Shown here in pieces: positions 45,446 through 54,391 of a DNA stretch of 64,000 nucleotides. The stretch is from NCBI RefSeq assembly GCF_003852545.1, contig NZ_QAJR01000010.1:186001-250000 (forward strand), given 5' to 3'. Source of the DNA: Acidovorax sp. FJL06 (GTDB lineage: Bacteria; Pseudomonadota; Gammaproteobacteria; Burkholderiales; Burkholderiaceae_C). The first letter of the stretch is position 1, and the number at the start of each line of letters is the position of its first letter. The notes below the pieces were generated by a model. That model had not been told where the DNA came from. It did no database searches and worked only from the letters and a program-made list of their open reading frames with translations. Position numbers and translations under genes: made by a program.

Positions 45446-46663
45446 TCAGGGCATTGGCAGCGGCATGGATTGCTCGATCAGGCCCGCGTGCAACGCGGAG
45501 CCCAGCGGCAGGATGTCGTCGTTGAAGTCGTAGCGGCTGTTGTGCAGCGCACTGCCGCTGGCACCGGTGCCCTGGCCGAGGCGCAGGTAAGCGCCGGGCT
45601 TGTCCTGCAGCATGAAGGAAAAGTCCTCGGCGCCCATGCTGGGCTCCAGGTCGCGCACGACATGGTCTGCACCCACCAGCGATTCGGCCACATCGCCAGC
45701 AAAGAGAGCTTCGCTTTCGCTGTTGATCGTGGCCGGGTAGATGCGTTCGTAGTGCACCGTGGCCGTGGCGCCAAAGCCCAGGGCGATGGCGTTGCACAGC
45801 TCCTTGAGGCGCTTTTCCACCATTTCCTGCACCTGCGGATCGAAGGTGCGCACGGTGCCCACCAGCGTGGCCGTGCCGGGCAGCACGCTGAACGCGCCCA
45901 GGTCGCCCGCCTGCACCGCGCACAGGCTGACCACGGCGCTCTCGATGGGGCGCACATTGCGCGAGACGATGCTTTGCGCCGCCGTGATGATGTGCGCGGC
46001 CACCACGACCACGTCCACCGTCTGGTAGGCATGGGCCCCGTGGCCGCCACGTCCGGTGACCTCGATGGTGAAGCGATCGGCCGCCGCCATCATGGGGCCG
46101 GCGTTGATGCCGACCATGCCCGGCTTCATTGCCGGCCAGTTGTGCATGGCATAGATGGACTGCACCGGGAAGCGGTCGAACAGGCCGTCCTCCATCATCA
46201 CGCGCGCGCCTGCAAAGCCTTCTTCACCCGGCTGGAACACCAGCACGGCCGTGCCGTCGAAGTTGCGGGTTTCGGCCAGGTAGCGGGCCGCGCCCACCAG
46301 CATGGCAGTGTGGCCGTCGTGACCGCAGCCGTGCATGAGGCCGGGCTTGCACGACTTCCAGGAGAAGTCGTTGTGCTCGGTGAGCGGCAGCGCGTCCATG
46401 TCGGCCCGCAGGCCCACCATGCTGCCACTGGAGGTGCTGCGCCCCCGGATCACGCCCACAACGCCCGTGCGCCCGATGCCGTCATGGATCTCGTCCACGC
46501 CGCAGAGCTTCAGGGCCTCTTTCACCCGTTGGCTGGTGTAGACCTCCTCAAAACCCAGCTCGGGATGGGTGTGCAGGTCACGCCGCAGTGCCGTCAACTC
46601 GGGGTGGAACTGCGCGATGTGCGCAAAGGCCCGTCCACCCGCTTTCAGGCGAGGCGCCTGCAT
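45446..46663 (-). CDS. M20 family metallo-amidohydrolase
   Basis: A 405-residue enzyme of the hippurate hydrolase/aminoacylase type. Metal ligands are visible in GLMHGCGHDGHTAML (about 109-123), VFQPGEEG with the catalytic glutamates, and SMGAEDFSFML. The dimerisation domain lies at about 180-290. The ATG overlaps the dppB stop by one base. Placed inside a peptide-type transport operon, it probably cleaves an imported N-acyl amino acid or dipeptide. The substrate cannot be told from sequence. There is no signal peptide, so it acts in the cytoplasm. Confidence 0.91.
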   Translation of the reverse strand: MQAPRLKAGGRAFAHIAQFHPELTALRRDLHTHPELGFEEVYTSQRVKEALKLCGVDEIHDGIGRTGVVGVIRGRSTSSGSMVGLRADMDALPLTEHNDFSWKSCKPGLMHGCGHDGHTAMLVGAARYLAETRNFDGTAVLVFQPGEEGFAGARVMMEDGLFDRFPVQSIYAMHNWPAMKPGMVGINAGPMMAAADRFTIEVTGRGGHGAHAYQTVDVVVVAAHIITAAQSIVSRNVRPIESAVVSLCAVQAGDLGAFSVLPGTATLVGTVRTFDPQVQEMVEKRLKELCNAIALGFGATATVHYERIYPATINSESEALFAGDVAESLVGADHVVRDLEPSMGAEDFSFMLQDKPGAYLRLGQGTGASGSALHNSRYDFNDDILPLGSALHAGLIEQSMPLPMP

Positions 46664-47643
46664 CAGTGGCCTCCCGCCTTGCCAACGCGCAGGCGGGGGT
46701 CCACCGCAAAGTACAACAGGTCCACCACCAGGTTGATCACCACAAAGATCAGGGCGATCAGGCAGAGGTAGGCCGCCATCACGGGGATGTCGGCAAAGGT
46801 CACAGCCTGGATGAACAAGAGGCCCATGCCCGGCCACTGGAACACCGTCTCGGTGATGATGGCGAAGGCGATCAGGCCACCGAGCTGCAGGCCGGTGATG
46901 GTCATCACGGGCACCAGCGTGTTCTTGAGCGCATGGCCAAAATGGATGGCCCGGTTGGACAGACCGCGCGCCCGGGCAAACTTGATGTAGTCGGTGCGCA
47001 GCACCTCCAGCATCTCGGCGCGCACCAGGCGCATGATCAGCGTGAGCTGGAAGATGGCCAAGGTCACGGCCGGCAGGATGATGTGGTGCCAGCCCTTGGC
47101 CTTGAGCAGGCCGGTGCTCCACCAACCCATCTGCACCACCTCGCCGCGCCCGAAGCTCGGGAACCAGCCCAGCGTCACGGCAAAGACCAGGATCAGCAAG
47201 ATACCGATCAGGAAGGTCGGCAGGGACACCCCCAGCAGCGACAGCGTCATGAACAGCTGGCTGGTGAAGGTCCCACGCTTGAGGGCGGCATACACGCCCA
47301 TGGGGACGCCGATCACCAGGGCCAGCATCGCGGCCACCAGGGCCAGCTCCAGCGTGGCCGGGAAGCGCTCTGCGATCAGGCGCGACACCTTGGCCCCCTG
47401 GCGCAGACTCAGGCCGAATTCGCCCTGCGCCGCATTCACCAGGAAATGCCAGAACTGCACGAAGAAGGATTTGTCCAGGCCGAGCGCGCTGCGCAGCTCG
47501 CGGATCTGTTCGGGGGTGGCATCCTGGCCCAGCAGGAACACCACAGGATCTCCCACAAACTGGAACAGCATGAAGGAGATGAAGGCCACCGTGATCATGA
47601 CAATCACAGCCTGGATCAGGCGGCGCAATATAAAGGCAAGCAT
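46663..47643 (-). CDS. dppB: peptide ABC transporter permease (DppB type)
   Basis: A 326-residue permease. The N-terminus MLAFILRRLIQAVIVMITVA is typical of DppB, as are LGLDKSFFVQFWHFLVNAAQ and GEFGLSL. The EAA loop is FARARGLSNRAIHFGHALKN, and IITETVFQWPGMGLLFIQAV follows. The ATG at 47643 is preferred over the longer frame. Operon order is second binding protein, dppB, M20, first binding protein, dppC, dppD, dppF, so the two permease genes are split by the peptidase and binding-protein genes. Confidence 0.93.
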   Translation of the reverse strand: MLAFILRRLIQAVIVMITVAFISFMLFQFVGDPVVFLLGQDATPEQIRELRSALGLDKSFFVQFWHFLVNAAQGEFGLSLRQGAKVSRLIAERFPATLELALVAAMLALVIGVPMGVYAALKRGTFTSQLFMTLSLLGVSLPTFLIGILLILVFAVTLGWFPSFGRGEVVQMGWWSTGLLKAKGWHHIILPAVTLAIFQLTLIMRLVRAEMLEVLRTDYIKFARARGLSNRAIHFGHALKNTLVPVMTITGLQLGGLIAFAIITETVFQWPGMGLLFIQAVTFADIPVMAAYLCLIALIFVVINLVVDLLYFAVDPRLRVGKAGGH

Positions 47644-47734
47644 CGGAGAGTCGAGTGAGTGTTCGATGGGGACGCCACAGCCACTTTTGATGGCGGGGAC
47701 GCCGGTTGGCAATACGTCGTCAAACTAAACCAAA

Positions 47735-47782
47735 GAGAGCAAGGGCCTTGGAACCTGCGCGGCTCCGGGGGCCCTTGCTCTC
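47735..47782 (-). terminator. intercistronic hairpin after the second binding-protein gene
   Basis: GAGAGCAAGGGCC (47735-47747) and GGCCCTTGCTCTC (47770-47782) form a perfect 13-bp stem with a 22-base loop. On the minus strand it is followed by TTTGGTTTAGTTT. Likely a partial terminator that gives more binding protein than permease. Confidence 0.65.
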
Positions 47783-47799
47783 AGTGTGTCGAGAATAAA

Positions 47800-49380
47800 T
47801 CAGTTCACCTTGACCGCACGCATGTCCACGCGGTTATCGGCGCGGTGGACCATCTCCACGTTCTTCTTCATGGCCCATGGGATCACCTGGTCATGCAGCG
47901 GAATATGGGACACGGTGTCGTTGGACAGTTGCAACGCCTCGGTCAGCATGCGGGCACGCACAGGAGCATCGGTCTCGGCCTTGATGCGGTCCACCAGATA
48001 GTCCATGCGCTGGTTGCTGTAGCGGCCCACGTTGTAGTTGCCGTCGCCGCCCTGGCCCACGCTGCGCACCAGCGATTGCAGGCTGTACAGCGAATCGAAG
48101 GTGGGCACGCCCCAGCCCAGCATGTAGATGCTGGCTTCGTAGCGCTGGATCATCGGGAAGTAGTTCACCAACGGCAGCGTGCGCAGCTTGGCCTTCACGC
48201 CCACGCGCGACCACATGGCGGTCACGGCCTGGCAGATGGCTTCGTCGTTGATGTAGCGGTTGTTGGGGCAGGCAAAGTCCACTTCAAAGCCGTCGGGGTA
48301 GCCGGCTTCGGCCAGCAGCTTCTTGGAAGCCTCGACGCTGTAGGGGAAGCGCTTGCCCACGGCCTCGGTATAGCCCGCCACCTGCGGCGCCACGATGGTG
48401 CCCGTGGGCTTGCCCAGGCCGCGCATGATGTTGCGCGAGATGGTTTCTGCGTCGATGGCCTGGTACAGGGCCTTGCGCACGCGCACATCCTTGAGCGGGT
48501 TCTTGCCCTTGATGTTGGAGCCAGGTAGCTCTTCGCGGAACTGGTCCATGCCCAGGAAGATGGTGCGGTTCTCGATGCCGTCAATCACCTTGAGGTCAGG
48601 GCTGGCGCGCAGGCGGCCCAGATCCTGGGGCGTGGGGTCCAGCACCATGTCCACCTCACCCGAGATCAGCGCCGCAATGCGCGTGGCATTCGACTTGATG
48701 GGGGTGTAGACGATCTCGGTCACATTGCCGTCCATCTTGCCCCACCAGTTGGGGTTGCGCTTGAAGACCATCTTCACATCGGGCTGCCAGGACTCCAGCG
48801 TGTAGGGGCCGGTGCCCATGGCATTGCGGTGCGCAAAATTCTCGTCCGAGCCCTTGATGTCCTTGGGCTCGACCGACTTGTTCTTTTCGGCCCATGCCTT
48901 GCTCATGATGCGCAGCTCGGTCATCTGGCGCAACAGCACGGGGTTGGGTGCCGACAGGATCACATCGAAGGTCTGGGCGTCGACCTTGGCAACCTTGCTG
49001 ATGCCCTGCACGTAAGGCGTGAAGTTCGAGGTCTTGGCCATCGCGCGCTGGATGGAGTAGACCGCATCGTCGGTGGTCAGGGCCGAACCGTCATGGAATT
49101 TGACCCCCTGGCGCAGGGTAAAACGCACCTGCGTGGGGCTCACTTCCTTCCAGGAAGTCGCCAGGATGGGTTCCACCTCAAAAGTCTTGCTGTTGTAGTA
49201 CACCAGGCTCTCGTACACATTGGCGTGGATGCCATTTTGCAGAGCGTTGTTCTGGGAATGGATATCCCAGGTCGCGATTTCCCCCTGGCTGGCCCATTTG
49301 AAGGGCTTGGCTTGCAACGCAGGCGCAAACAACAGCGCGGCGGCAGCGGCGACCGACAAAAGACTGTATTTGAGTTTCAT
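47800..49380 (-). CDS. peptide ABC transporter substrate-binding protein, copy 2 (family 5)
   Basis: A 526-residue periplasmic protein with a signal peptide (cleavage at LQA-KP, about 24). The mature start is PFKWASQGEIATWDIHSQNN; later blocks include FTLRQGVKFHDGSALTTDDA, DVRVRKALYQAIDAETISRN and YSVEASKKLLAEAGYPDGFE. These align with copy 1 throughout, so the two are paralogues that have diverged in the ligand pocket. GAGGG precedes the ATG. It is the first gene of the transport operon. Confidence 0.92.
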   Translation of the reverse strand: MKLKYSLLSVAAAAALLFAPALQAKPFKWASQGEIATWDIHSQNNALQNGIHANVYESLVYYNSKTFEVEPILATSWKEVSPTQVRFTLRQGVKFHDGSALTTDDAVYSIQRAMAKTSNFTPYVQGISKVAKVDAQTFDVILSAPNPVLLRQMTELRIMSKAWAEKNKSVEPKDIKGSDENFAHRNAMGTGPYTLESWQPDVKMVFKRNPNWWGKMDGNVTEIVYTPIKSNATRIAALISGEVDMVLDPTPQDLGRLRASPDLKVIDGIENRTIFLGMDQFREELPGSNIKGKNPLKDVRVRKALYQAIDAETISRNIMRGLGKPTGTIVAPQVAGYTEAVGKRFPYSVEASKKLLAEAGYPDGFEVDFACPNNRYINDEAICQAVTAMWSRVGVKAKLRTLPLVNYFPMIQRYEASIYMLGWGVPTFDSLYSLQSLVRSVGQGGDGNYNVGRYSNQRMDYLVDRIKAETDAPVRARMLTEALQLSNDTVSHIPLHDQVIPWAMKKNVEMVHRADNRVDMRAVKVN

Positions 49381-49401
49381 GGAACCCTCTTGATTAAAAG
49401 T

Positions 49402-49417
49402 TTTACTATGCAGTAAA
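49402..49417. promoter_or_regulatory. palindrome TTTACT-ATGC-AGTAAA before the peptide-transport operon
   Basis: Six-base perfect arms (49402-49407 and 49412-49417) around ATGC, 22 bases before the start codon. A possible operator overlapping the ribosome-binding region; the regulator is unknown. Confidence 0.45.
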
Positions 49418-49810
49418 GGTTGCTCTATAGCCAACGGGAAATCCCTGAATCCCGGGTGCATTGAAGGGCCTATCCCTGGGGTACTGGCTCCTTTTTCATG
49501 CAAGGATGGTGCCAGGCACCTCGGCCATCCGCACCCAACTCCCAAGCCCCTCCAAGACAACCCCCACCGACAGAGAACCACCGGACGAGCCCACCCAAGA
49601 CTCGGCATATGCCTCCGGTTACATCAACTCCGCACCGCCTTTTGCGGAATCGCACTGCCAAGAGGCCGCACGAAAAAGGGGAAGCCCCGACAAGCCCATG
49701 GCTCACGCACAACAAACCGACCAGACCAGACCTCGCACGACCGCCACCTCCAAAGTCGCCCTGCCAAAGACCGCAATCATTTCCCCTCACGCGACAACAA
49801 AACAGGCATA

Positions 49811-49838
49811 AAAAAAGCCGCCCGAAGGCGGCTTTTTT
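49811..49838 (-). terminator. terminator of the porin gene
   Basis: AAAAAAGCCGCC (49811-49822) pairs with GGCGGCTTTTTT (49827-49838), loop CGAA; a strong Rho-independent terminator 42 bases past the porin stop. Confidence 0.95.
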
Positions 49839-49879
49839 GCTTTTGATACCGTCAACTGGCCACAAGCCAGTCTTCGATA

Positions 49880-50926
49880 TTAGAAGCTGTGACGGATACC
49901 GAAGTCGTAGCCGTTGGAGTTGCTGTTGGAGCCGGTCACAGCGCCGTTCAGAGCTTGCGAAGCGCCGTTCTTGTTGCTCACGTGAGCGTACGTAGCGTAC
50001 AGAGCGGTGCGCTTGGACAGGTTGTGCACGTAGCCCAGAGCCAGCTTGTTCGTACGGGGATCAGCACCGACGGTGTCGATCTTGTAGGTCGAGTAAGCCA
50101 GACGGACTTCGCCAGCGCCCACGGGCACCAGACCACCGATCAGGAAGCCCTTGCCGTCGTTGCCGCCGCTGATCTTGTCTTGGTTGTAGTGAGCCATGAT
50201 CTTGGCCATGCCCAGATCATATTGGCCACCCAGGTTCCAGGACTTGATGTTGCCGGTCAGGTACTTGGTTTCGGAGAAGGCGATAGCGGCGTTGATGGGG
50301 CCGTTAGCGTAACCAGCGCGCAGGGCCAGGCCGTTGCCGTCCTTCTTGTTGGCCGTGTTGCTCAGGTTTTCACCCAGGTAGTACTGGGCTTGGCCGTAGA
50401 AACCACCCAGGTTGCCAGGCAGGAAGTAGCCGATGGCGTTCGAAGCGCGGATGGTGGTAGGGCCACCCAGGCTGGAGTTCAGGGTTTGGGTCGTGCCCAC
50501 GCCGTTCGTGCCGAACGGATCGAACACGGTCAGATTCCAGAATTGAGGGGTGTAGTCACGGCCCAGACGGACTTCACCGAAGCCGCCGTTCAGGCTGACC
50601 GTCGAACGACGGTTGAACACCAGGCCACCGCCGGTGCTGGTAGCTGCTTGGTTGTTGGTGTTGGTGGTGCCACCAGTGCCGTTGTCGTTGTTCAGACCAG
50701 CTTCGAGCCAGAACGAAGCGGACAGACCGCCACCCAGATCTTCAACGCCGCGGAAACCCAGACGGCTGCTGTTGTAGCCGGAGTTCGTCAGTTGCGACTT
50801 GTTAGCGACGCTGCCGGAACCGTAGGCATAGGTTGCGTCAACCACGCCGAACAGGGTCACGGAAGATTGAGCCATTGCAGCGCCGGAAGCAGCCAGCACA
50901 GCCAGGGCAATCAGGGATTTTTTCAT
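49880..50926 (-). CDS. general porin (Omp32-like, Gram-negative porin family)
   Basis: A 348-residue outer-membrane trimeric porin. It has a signal peptide ([19 protein letters not shown], cleavage at 19) and starts [17 protein letters not shown], typical of beta-proteobacterial porins. [20 protein letters not shown] and [14 protein letters not shown] follow. The C-terminus YDFGIRHSF has the terminal Phe needed for assembly. Codon use is more even than in neighbours, as in highly expressed genes. It resembles the anion-selective Omp32 of Acidovorax; selectivity cannot be read from sequence alone. Confidence 0.95.
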   Translation of the reverse strand: MKKSLIALAVLAASGAAMAQSSVTLFGVVDATYAYGSGSVANKSQLTNSGYNSSRLGFRGVEDLGGGLSASFWLEAGLNNDNGTGGTTNTNNQAATSTGGGLVFNRRSTVSLNGGFGEVRLGRDYTPQFWNLTVFDPFGTNGVGTTQTLNSSLGGPTTIRASNAIGYFLPGNLGGFYGQAQYYLGENLSNTANKKDGNGLALRAGYANGPINAAIAFSETKYLTGNIKSWNLGGQYDLGMAKIMAHYNQDKISGGNDGKGFLIGGLVPVGAGEVRLAYSTYKIDTVGADPRTNKLALGYVHNLSKRTALYATYAHVSNKNGASQALNGAVTGSNSNSNGYDFGIRHSF

Positions 50927-51242
50927 TGCGAGTTACTCCAAGGTTAAACATCGGGCTCCGGTACGGGGGGTCTATGGTGAAAGCACCTGCACAGTCCCGC
51001 CGGTTTCCCGGGCCAACCTCCTGGTGGGGAAGTTGCTCTTATTGCACCAGACCCGGCCGGGTTTCGCAAAGGAATTCACCCACAATCGCCCGGAAAGGGA
51101 AAATTCGTTGCAGTGTTGCAACATTCCAGTGCATGCAGGCAAAATCCCATTTGGGCCATGCAACTCCCATGCCCCGCATTCAGTTTTTTTGTATCCAAGT
51201 GCAATTTTTGTTTCCGCGCTCCTGCCGCACCCCAAGGTTTCC
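50927..51242. other. 316-base divergent region before porin and coq7
   Basis: It contains the porin leader (GAGTAACTC-type sequence close to the start) and a symmetric GTTGCAGTGTTGCAAC (51107-51122). A related sequence, TTGCTGCATTGCAACA, occurs upstream of ilvA near 52463. Both promoters should lie here. No gene is seen. Confidence 0.55.
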
Positions 51243-51860
51243 ATGGACTCTTTCCTGACCGCCGCAGACAGCGCGCTGCGCACACTTTTTGCCCAGCCCC
51301 TCGCTTCGGAAAAAACGCCCGCCCACGGGGTGCCAGAAGCCGCGCTGGAGCCCGCCCAGAAGAAGCTGGCAGGGGCCTTGATGCGCGTGAACCATGTGGG
51401 CGAGGTGTGCGCGCAGGCGCTGTACACCGCCCAGGCCGCCGTGACCCGCAACCCCGAGCTGCGCGCGCACCTGCAGGCGGCGGCGCGGGAAGAAACCGAC
51501 CACCTCGCCTGGACCCGGCAGCGGCTGGATGCGCTGGGCGCCCGGCCCAGCCTGCTCAACCCCCTGTGGTTTGCGGGCGCATTTGCCCTGGGCCTGGCTG
51601 CGGCCAAGGTCAGCGACCGCGCCAGCCTGGGGTTTGTCGTGGAAACGGAAAACCAGGTGGCCGCTCACCTGCAAAGCCACCTGGACCGGCTCCCCGAGCA
51701 GGACCTGGCCTCCCGGGCCGTGGTCGCCCGCATGAAGGAAGACGAAGAGCGGCACGCCGCACAGGCCCGAGCATCCGGCGCACTGGAGCTGCCCGCACCG
51801 GCGCGCCTGGCCATGAAGGCCGCCGCCAAGGTGATGACCACCACCGCGCATTACCTCTGA
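51243..51860 (+). CDS. coq7: 2-polyprenyl-3-methyl-6-methoxybenzoquinol hydroxylase (Coq7)
   Basis: Hydroxylates a late ubiquinone precursor using a di-iron centre at the membrane. The 205-residue protein has two ferritin-like ligand sets: [15 protein letters not shown] (Glu with His), REETDHLAW, then [14 protein letters not shown] and [11 protein letters not shown]. The ATG at 51243 gives the normal length; the upstream frame is non-coding. It is a single-gene unit. Confidence 0.95.
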   Translation: MDSFLTAADSALRTLFAQPLASEKTPAHGVPEAALEPAQKKLAGALMRVNHVGEVCAQALYTAQAAVTRNPELRAHLQAAAREETDHLAWTRQRLDALGARPSLLNPLWFAGAFALGLAAAKVSDRASLGFVVETENQVAAHLQSHLDRLPEQDLASRAVVARMKEDEERHAAQARASGALELPAPARLAMKAAAKVMTTTAHYL

Positions 51861-51919
51861 ATCTGCCCCAGGTTGCCAAGCCCCGGGGCCGGGGCTCGCT
51901 GAACCCGTTGACGCCCTTC

Positions 51920-52369
51920 TCAGGCCTCCAGCACCTCGAACCCGGTGGTGATTTCCGCCGTCTTCCCCAGCATGATGCTGGCCGAGCAGTATTTGTCGTG
52001 GCTCATGGCAATGGCGCGCTCGACGGCGGCGGACGGGATTCCCTTGCCCGTGACGGTGAAGTGCATATGGATCTTGGTGAACACCTTGGGGTCGGTGGCA
52101 GCCCGCTCTGTGGTCAGCTTGACGCTGCAGCCGCGCACATCGTGGCGGCCGCGCTTGAGGATCAGCACCACGTCATAGGCCGTGCAGCCACCCGTTCCGG
52201 CCAGCACGGTCTCCATGGGCCGGGGGGCCAGGTTCTGCCCGCCGTTGGCCGGGTTGGCGGCATCCGGGGCGCCGTCCATGGTCAAGACATGGCCGCTGCC
52301 GGTCTCGGCCACAAAACCCATGCCCGAACGGGTGCCGGCCCCGCCTGTCCAGCTCACTGTGCATTCCAT
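51920..52369 (-). CDS. OsmC family protein
   Basis: A 149-residue OsmC/YhfA-type protein. Both redox cysteines are present: Cys62 in LAGTGGCTAYDVV and Cys128 in HDKYCSASIML. ARPMETVL-like RPMETVLAG with the conserved Glu is also seen. Such proteins reduce organic hydroperoxides or relate to them; the YhfA branch is less well understood. It converges on coq7 with a GC hairpin (AGCCCCGGGGCCGGGGCT, 51879-51896) in between. The ATG at 52369 fits the family; an upstream extension does not. Confidence 0.92.
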   Translation of the reverse strand: MECTVSWTGGAGTRSGMGFVAETGSGHVLTMDGAPDAANPANGGQNLAPRPMETVLAGTGGCTAYDVVLILKRGRHDVRGCSVKLTTERAATDPKVFTKIHMHFTVTGKGIPSAAVERAIAMSHDKYCSASIMLGKTAEITTGFEVLEA

Positions 52370-52757
52370 ACTTGTGTTTCTCCTGTGTGATGTGTGGTGA
52401 TACGTGGTTTTTTTGCACGTTTTCAGGCTAAATAGCCCGGCGAAACGAATTTGATGCGAATTTTGCTGCATTGCAACAAGACTCGCGCTAAACTTGCCAC
52501 CAAGCGCTGCTTTTCGATGAACGCGAAGCAGATGGCAGAAAGCCCCAGCCCACCGCTGTTCCGGCTTTTGCCCCGCACCGATTGTCTCCTCCATCTCCTC
52601 AAAGGATGGATTAGCCCCAGGCCTCACGGCCCGGGGCTTTTTTTTGCCCGCGCCCCGCAGGGCATCCGCGCAGGCCCGCCCCGGGTGGGCAAGGGGCAAC
52701 CCCCTATGATGTGGGCCCCCGCCCCAGCGCCCGAGCGGGCACTCCCCAGCTTCTGAC
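52370..52757. other. 388-base region before ilvA with a terminator in the leader
   Basis: Divergent promoters for the OsmC gene and ilvA are expected here. Within it, CTGCTTTTCG and CGCGAAGCAG (about 52508-52532) can pair partly, a small TCCATC/GATGGA stem follows (52590-52610), and then a full terminator (52613-52645). The terminator ends about 110 bases before ilvA, so it may attenuate ilvA or end a small RNA. No leader peptide rich in Ile, Val, Leu or Thr is evident. Confidence 0.55.
52613..52645 (+). terminator. Rho-independent terminator in the ilvA leader
   Basis: AGCCCC-A-GGCC, loop TCAC, GGCC-C-GGGGCT, then eight T residues. A strong intrinsic terminator on the plus strand that does not follow any plus-strand gene in the preceding 750 bases. 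Confidence 0.85.
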
Positions 52758-54317
52758 ATGACCCAGCACCTCACTCCCGCCGACTACCTCAAGAAGATCC
52801 TGACCGCCCGCGTCTATGACGTGGCCGTCGAGTCGGCCCTGGAGCCCGCCAAGAACCTCAGCCGCCGCCTGCACAACAAGGTGCTTTTGAAGCGCGAGGA
52901 CCAACAGCCCGTGTTCAGCTTCAAGCTGCGCGGCGCCTACAACAAGATGGCGCACCTCACGCCCGAGCAGTTGCAGCGTGGCGTGATTTGCGCCTCGGCC
53001 GGCAACCACGCCCAGGGCGTGGCCATGAGCGCCCACAAGCTGGGCACGCGCGCCGTGGTCGTCATGCCCACGACCACGCCCCAGCTCAAGGTGGACGCGG
53101 TCAAGACCCTGGGCGGCGACGTGGTGCTGCACGGGGAGAGCTATTCCGACGCCTACGACCACGCCGCCCGCCTCCAAAAGGAGCAGGGCCTGACCTTTGT
53201 GCACCCTTTTGACGACCCCCTGGTCATCGCCGGCCAGGGCACCATCGCCATGGAGATCCTGCGCCAGCTGCAAAGCCTGGGCAGCAACCAGCTCGATGCG
53301 GTGTTTGTGGCCATCGGCGGCGGGGGCCTGGTGTCGGGCGTGGCCAACTACATCAAGGCCGTGCGGCCCGAGATCAAGGTGATTGGCGTGCAGATGAACG
53401 ACTCGGACGCGATGATCCAGTCGGTCAACGCGCACCAGCGCGTCACGCTGCCCGACGTGGGCCTGTTCTCCGATGGCACGGCCGTCAAGCTCGTGGGCGA
53501 GGAAACCTTCCGCGTGGCCCAGGGCCTGGTGGACGAATTCATGACGGTGGACACCGACGCCGTCTGCGCCGCCATCAAGGACATCTTTGTGGACACGCGC
53601 AGCATCGTCGAGCCCGCTGGCGCGCTCGCCGTGGCCGCCATCAAACAGTATGTGGCCACGCACAAGACCAAGGGCGAGACCTACGCCGCCATCCTCTGCG
53701 GCGCCAACATGAACTTCGACCGCCTGCGCTTCGTGGCCGAGCGGGCCGAGGTGGGCGAAGAGCGCGAGGCCCTGTTCGCCGTGACCATCCCCGAAGCGCG
53801 CGGCAGCTTCCGGCGCTTTTGCGAGGTGGTGGGCGGCCTGCCGGGCGGCGCACGCAACGTGACCGAGTTCAATTACCGCATCAGCGACGCGGCCCAGGCC
53901 CATGTGTTTGTGGGCCTGACGACCAACGGCAAGGGCGAATCGGAAAAGATCGCCAAGAACTTCGGCCGCCACGGCTTCGAGGCGCTGGACCTCACGCACG
54001 ACGAGCTGGCGAAGGAGCATCTGCGCCACCTGGTGGGCGGCCACTCGGCGCTGGCGCAGGACGAGCGGCTGATGCGCTTTACCTTCCCCGAGCGGCCGGG
54101 CGCGCTGCTCAAGTTCCTGAGCCTGATGCAACCGACCTGGAACATCTCCCTGTTCCACTACCGCAACCAGGGCGCGGACTACGGCCGCATCCTCGTGGGC
54201 ATCCAGGTGCCGCCCGAGGACAAAGCGGCCTTCGACGCCTTCCTGGCCACGCTGGGCTATCCGTACGTGGAAGAGACGCTGAACCCGGCCTACCGGCTGT
54301 TCCTGCGTTCCAAATAA
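52758..54317 (+). CDS. ilvA: threonine ammonia-lyase, biosynthetic
   Basis: Deaminates threonine to 2-oxobutanoate for isoleucine. The 519-residue length is that of the biosynthetic form. The PLP lysine is Lys56 in PVFSFKLRGAYNKM; SAGNHAQGVAMSAHKLG and the PLP-phosphate loop AIGGGGLVSGVANY follow. From about 335 there are two ACT-like regulatory domains (EALFAVTIPEARGSFRRFCE and RLMRFTFPERPGALLKFL), where isoleucine would inhibit. The ATG follows a leader with a terminator, so attenuation is possible. Confidence 0.97.
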   Translation: MTQHLTPADYLKKILTARVYDVAVESALEPAKNLSRRLHNKVLLKREDQQPVFSFKLRGAYNKMAHLTPEQLQRGVICASAGNHAQGVAMSAHKLGTRAVVVMPTTTPQLKVDAVKTLGGDVVLHGESYSDAYDHAARLQKEQGLTFVHPFDDPLVIAGQGTIAMEILRQLQSLGSNQLDAVFVAIGGGGLVSGVANYIKAVRPEIKVIGVQMNDSDAMIQSVNAHQRVTLPDVGLFSDGTAVKLVGEETFRVAQGLVDEFMTVDTDAVCAAIKDIFVDTRSIVEPAGALAVAAIKQYVATHKTKGETYAAILCGANMNFDRLRFVAERAEVGEEREALFAVTIPEARGSFRRFCEVVGGLPGGARNVTEFNYRISDAAQAHVFVGLTTNGKGESEKIAKNFGRHGFEALDLTHDELAKEHLRHLVGGHSALAQDERLMRFTFPERPGALLKFLSLMQPTWNISLFHYRNQGADYGRILVGIQVPPEDKAAFDAFLATLGYPYVEETLNPAYRLFLRSK

Positions 54318-54320
54318 TGG

Positions 54321-54375
54321 TCAAAATGGCTTCTATGGCTTGATAGTCAATCCATAGCAGCTATCAAAATCAAAG
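54321..54375. repeat. dispersed short repeat between ilvA and cobS
   Basis: GGCTTCTATGGCTTGATAGTC followed by CCATAGCAGCTATCAAAAT, with ATAGC/GCTAT symmetry, a divergent member of the short-repeat group seen at 15209-15252. It fills most of the 74-base gap. Confidence 0.45.
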
Positions 54376-54391
54376 CAAAACACCGCACGCC

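Larger units (their letters stand above)
49381..49879. other. 499-base intergenic region: operon promoter and porin terminator
   Basis: Next to the binding-protein gene is an AT-rich promoter area with a palindrome (49402-49417). Bases 49450-49800 are C-rich on the plus strand and show no conserved protein or RNA that I recognise; the frames there have poor codon use. The region ends with the porin terminator at 49811-49838. Confidence 0.7.

Noticed and set aside
49461-49995. Open frames in the gap between the peptide operon and the porin
   Set aside because: They are rich in Pro, Arg and Thr, cross the porin terminator, and have no start signals or known motifs.
52451-52756. A 101-codon frame in the ilvA leader, considered as a leader peptide
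   Set aside because: It lacks runs of Ile, Val, Leu or Thr codons and reads through a strong terminator.
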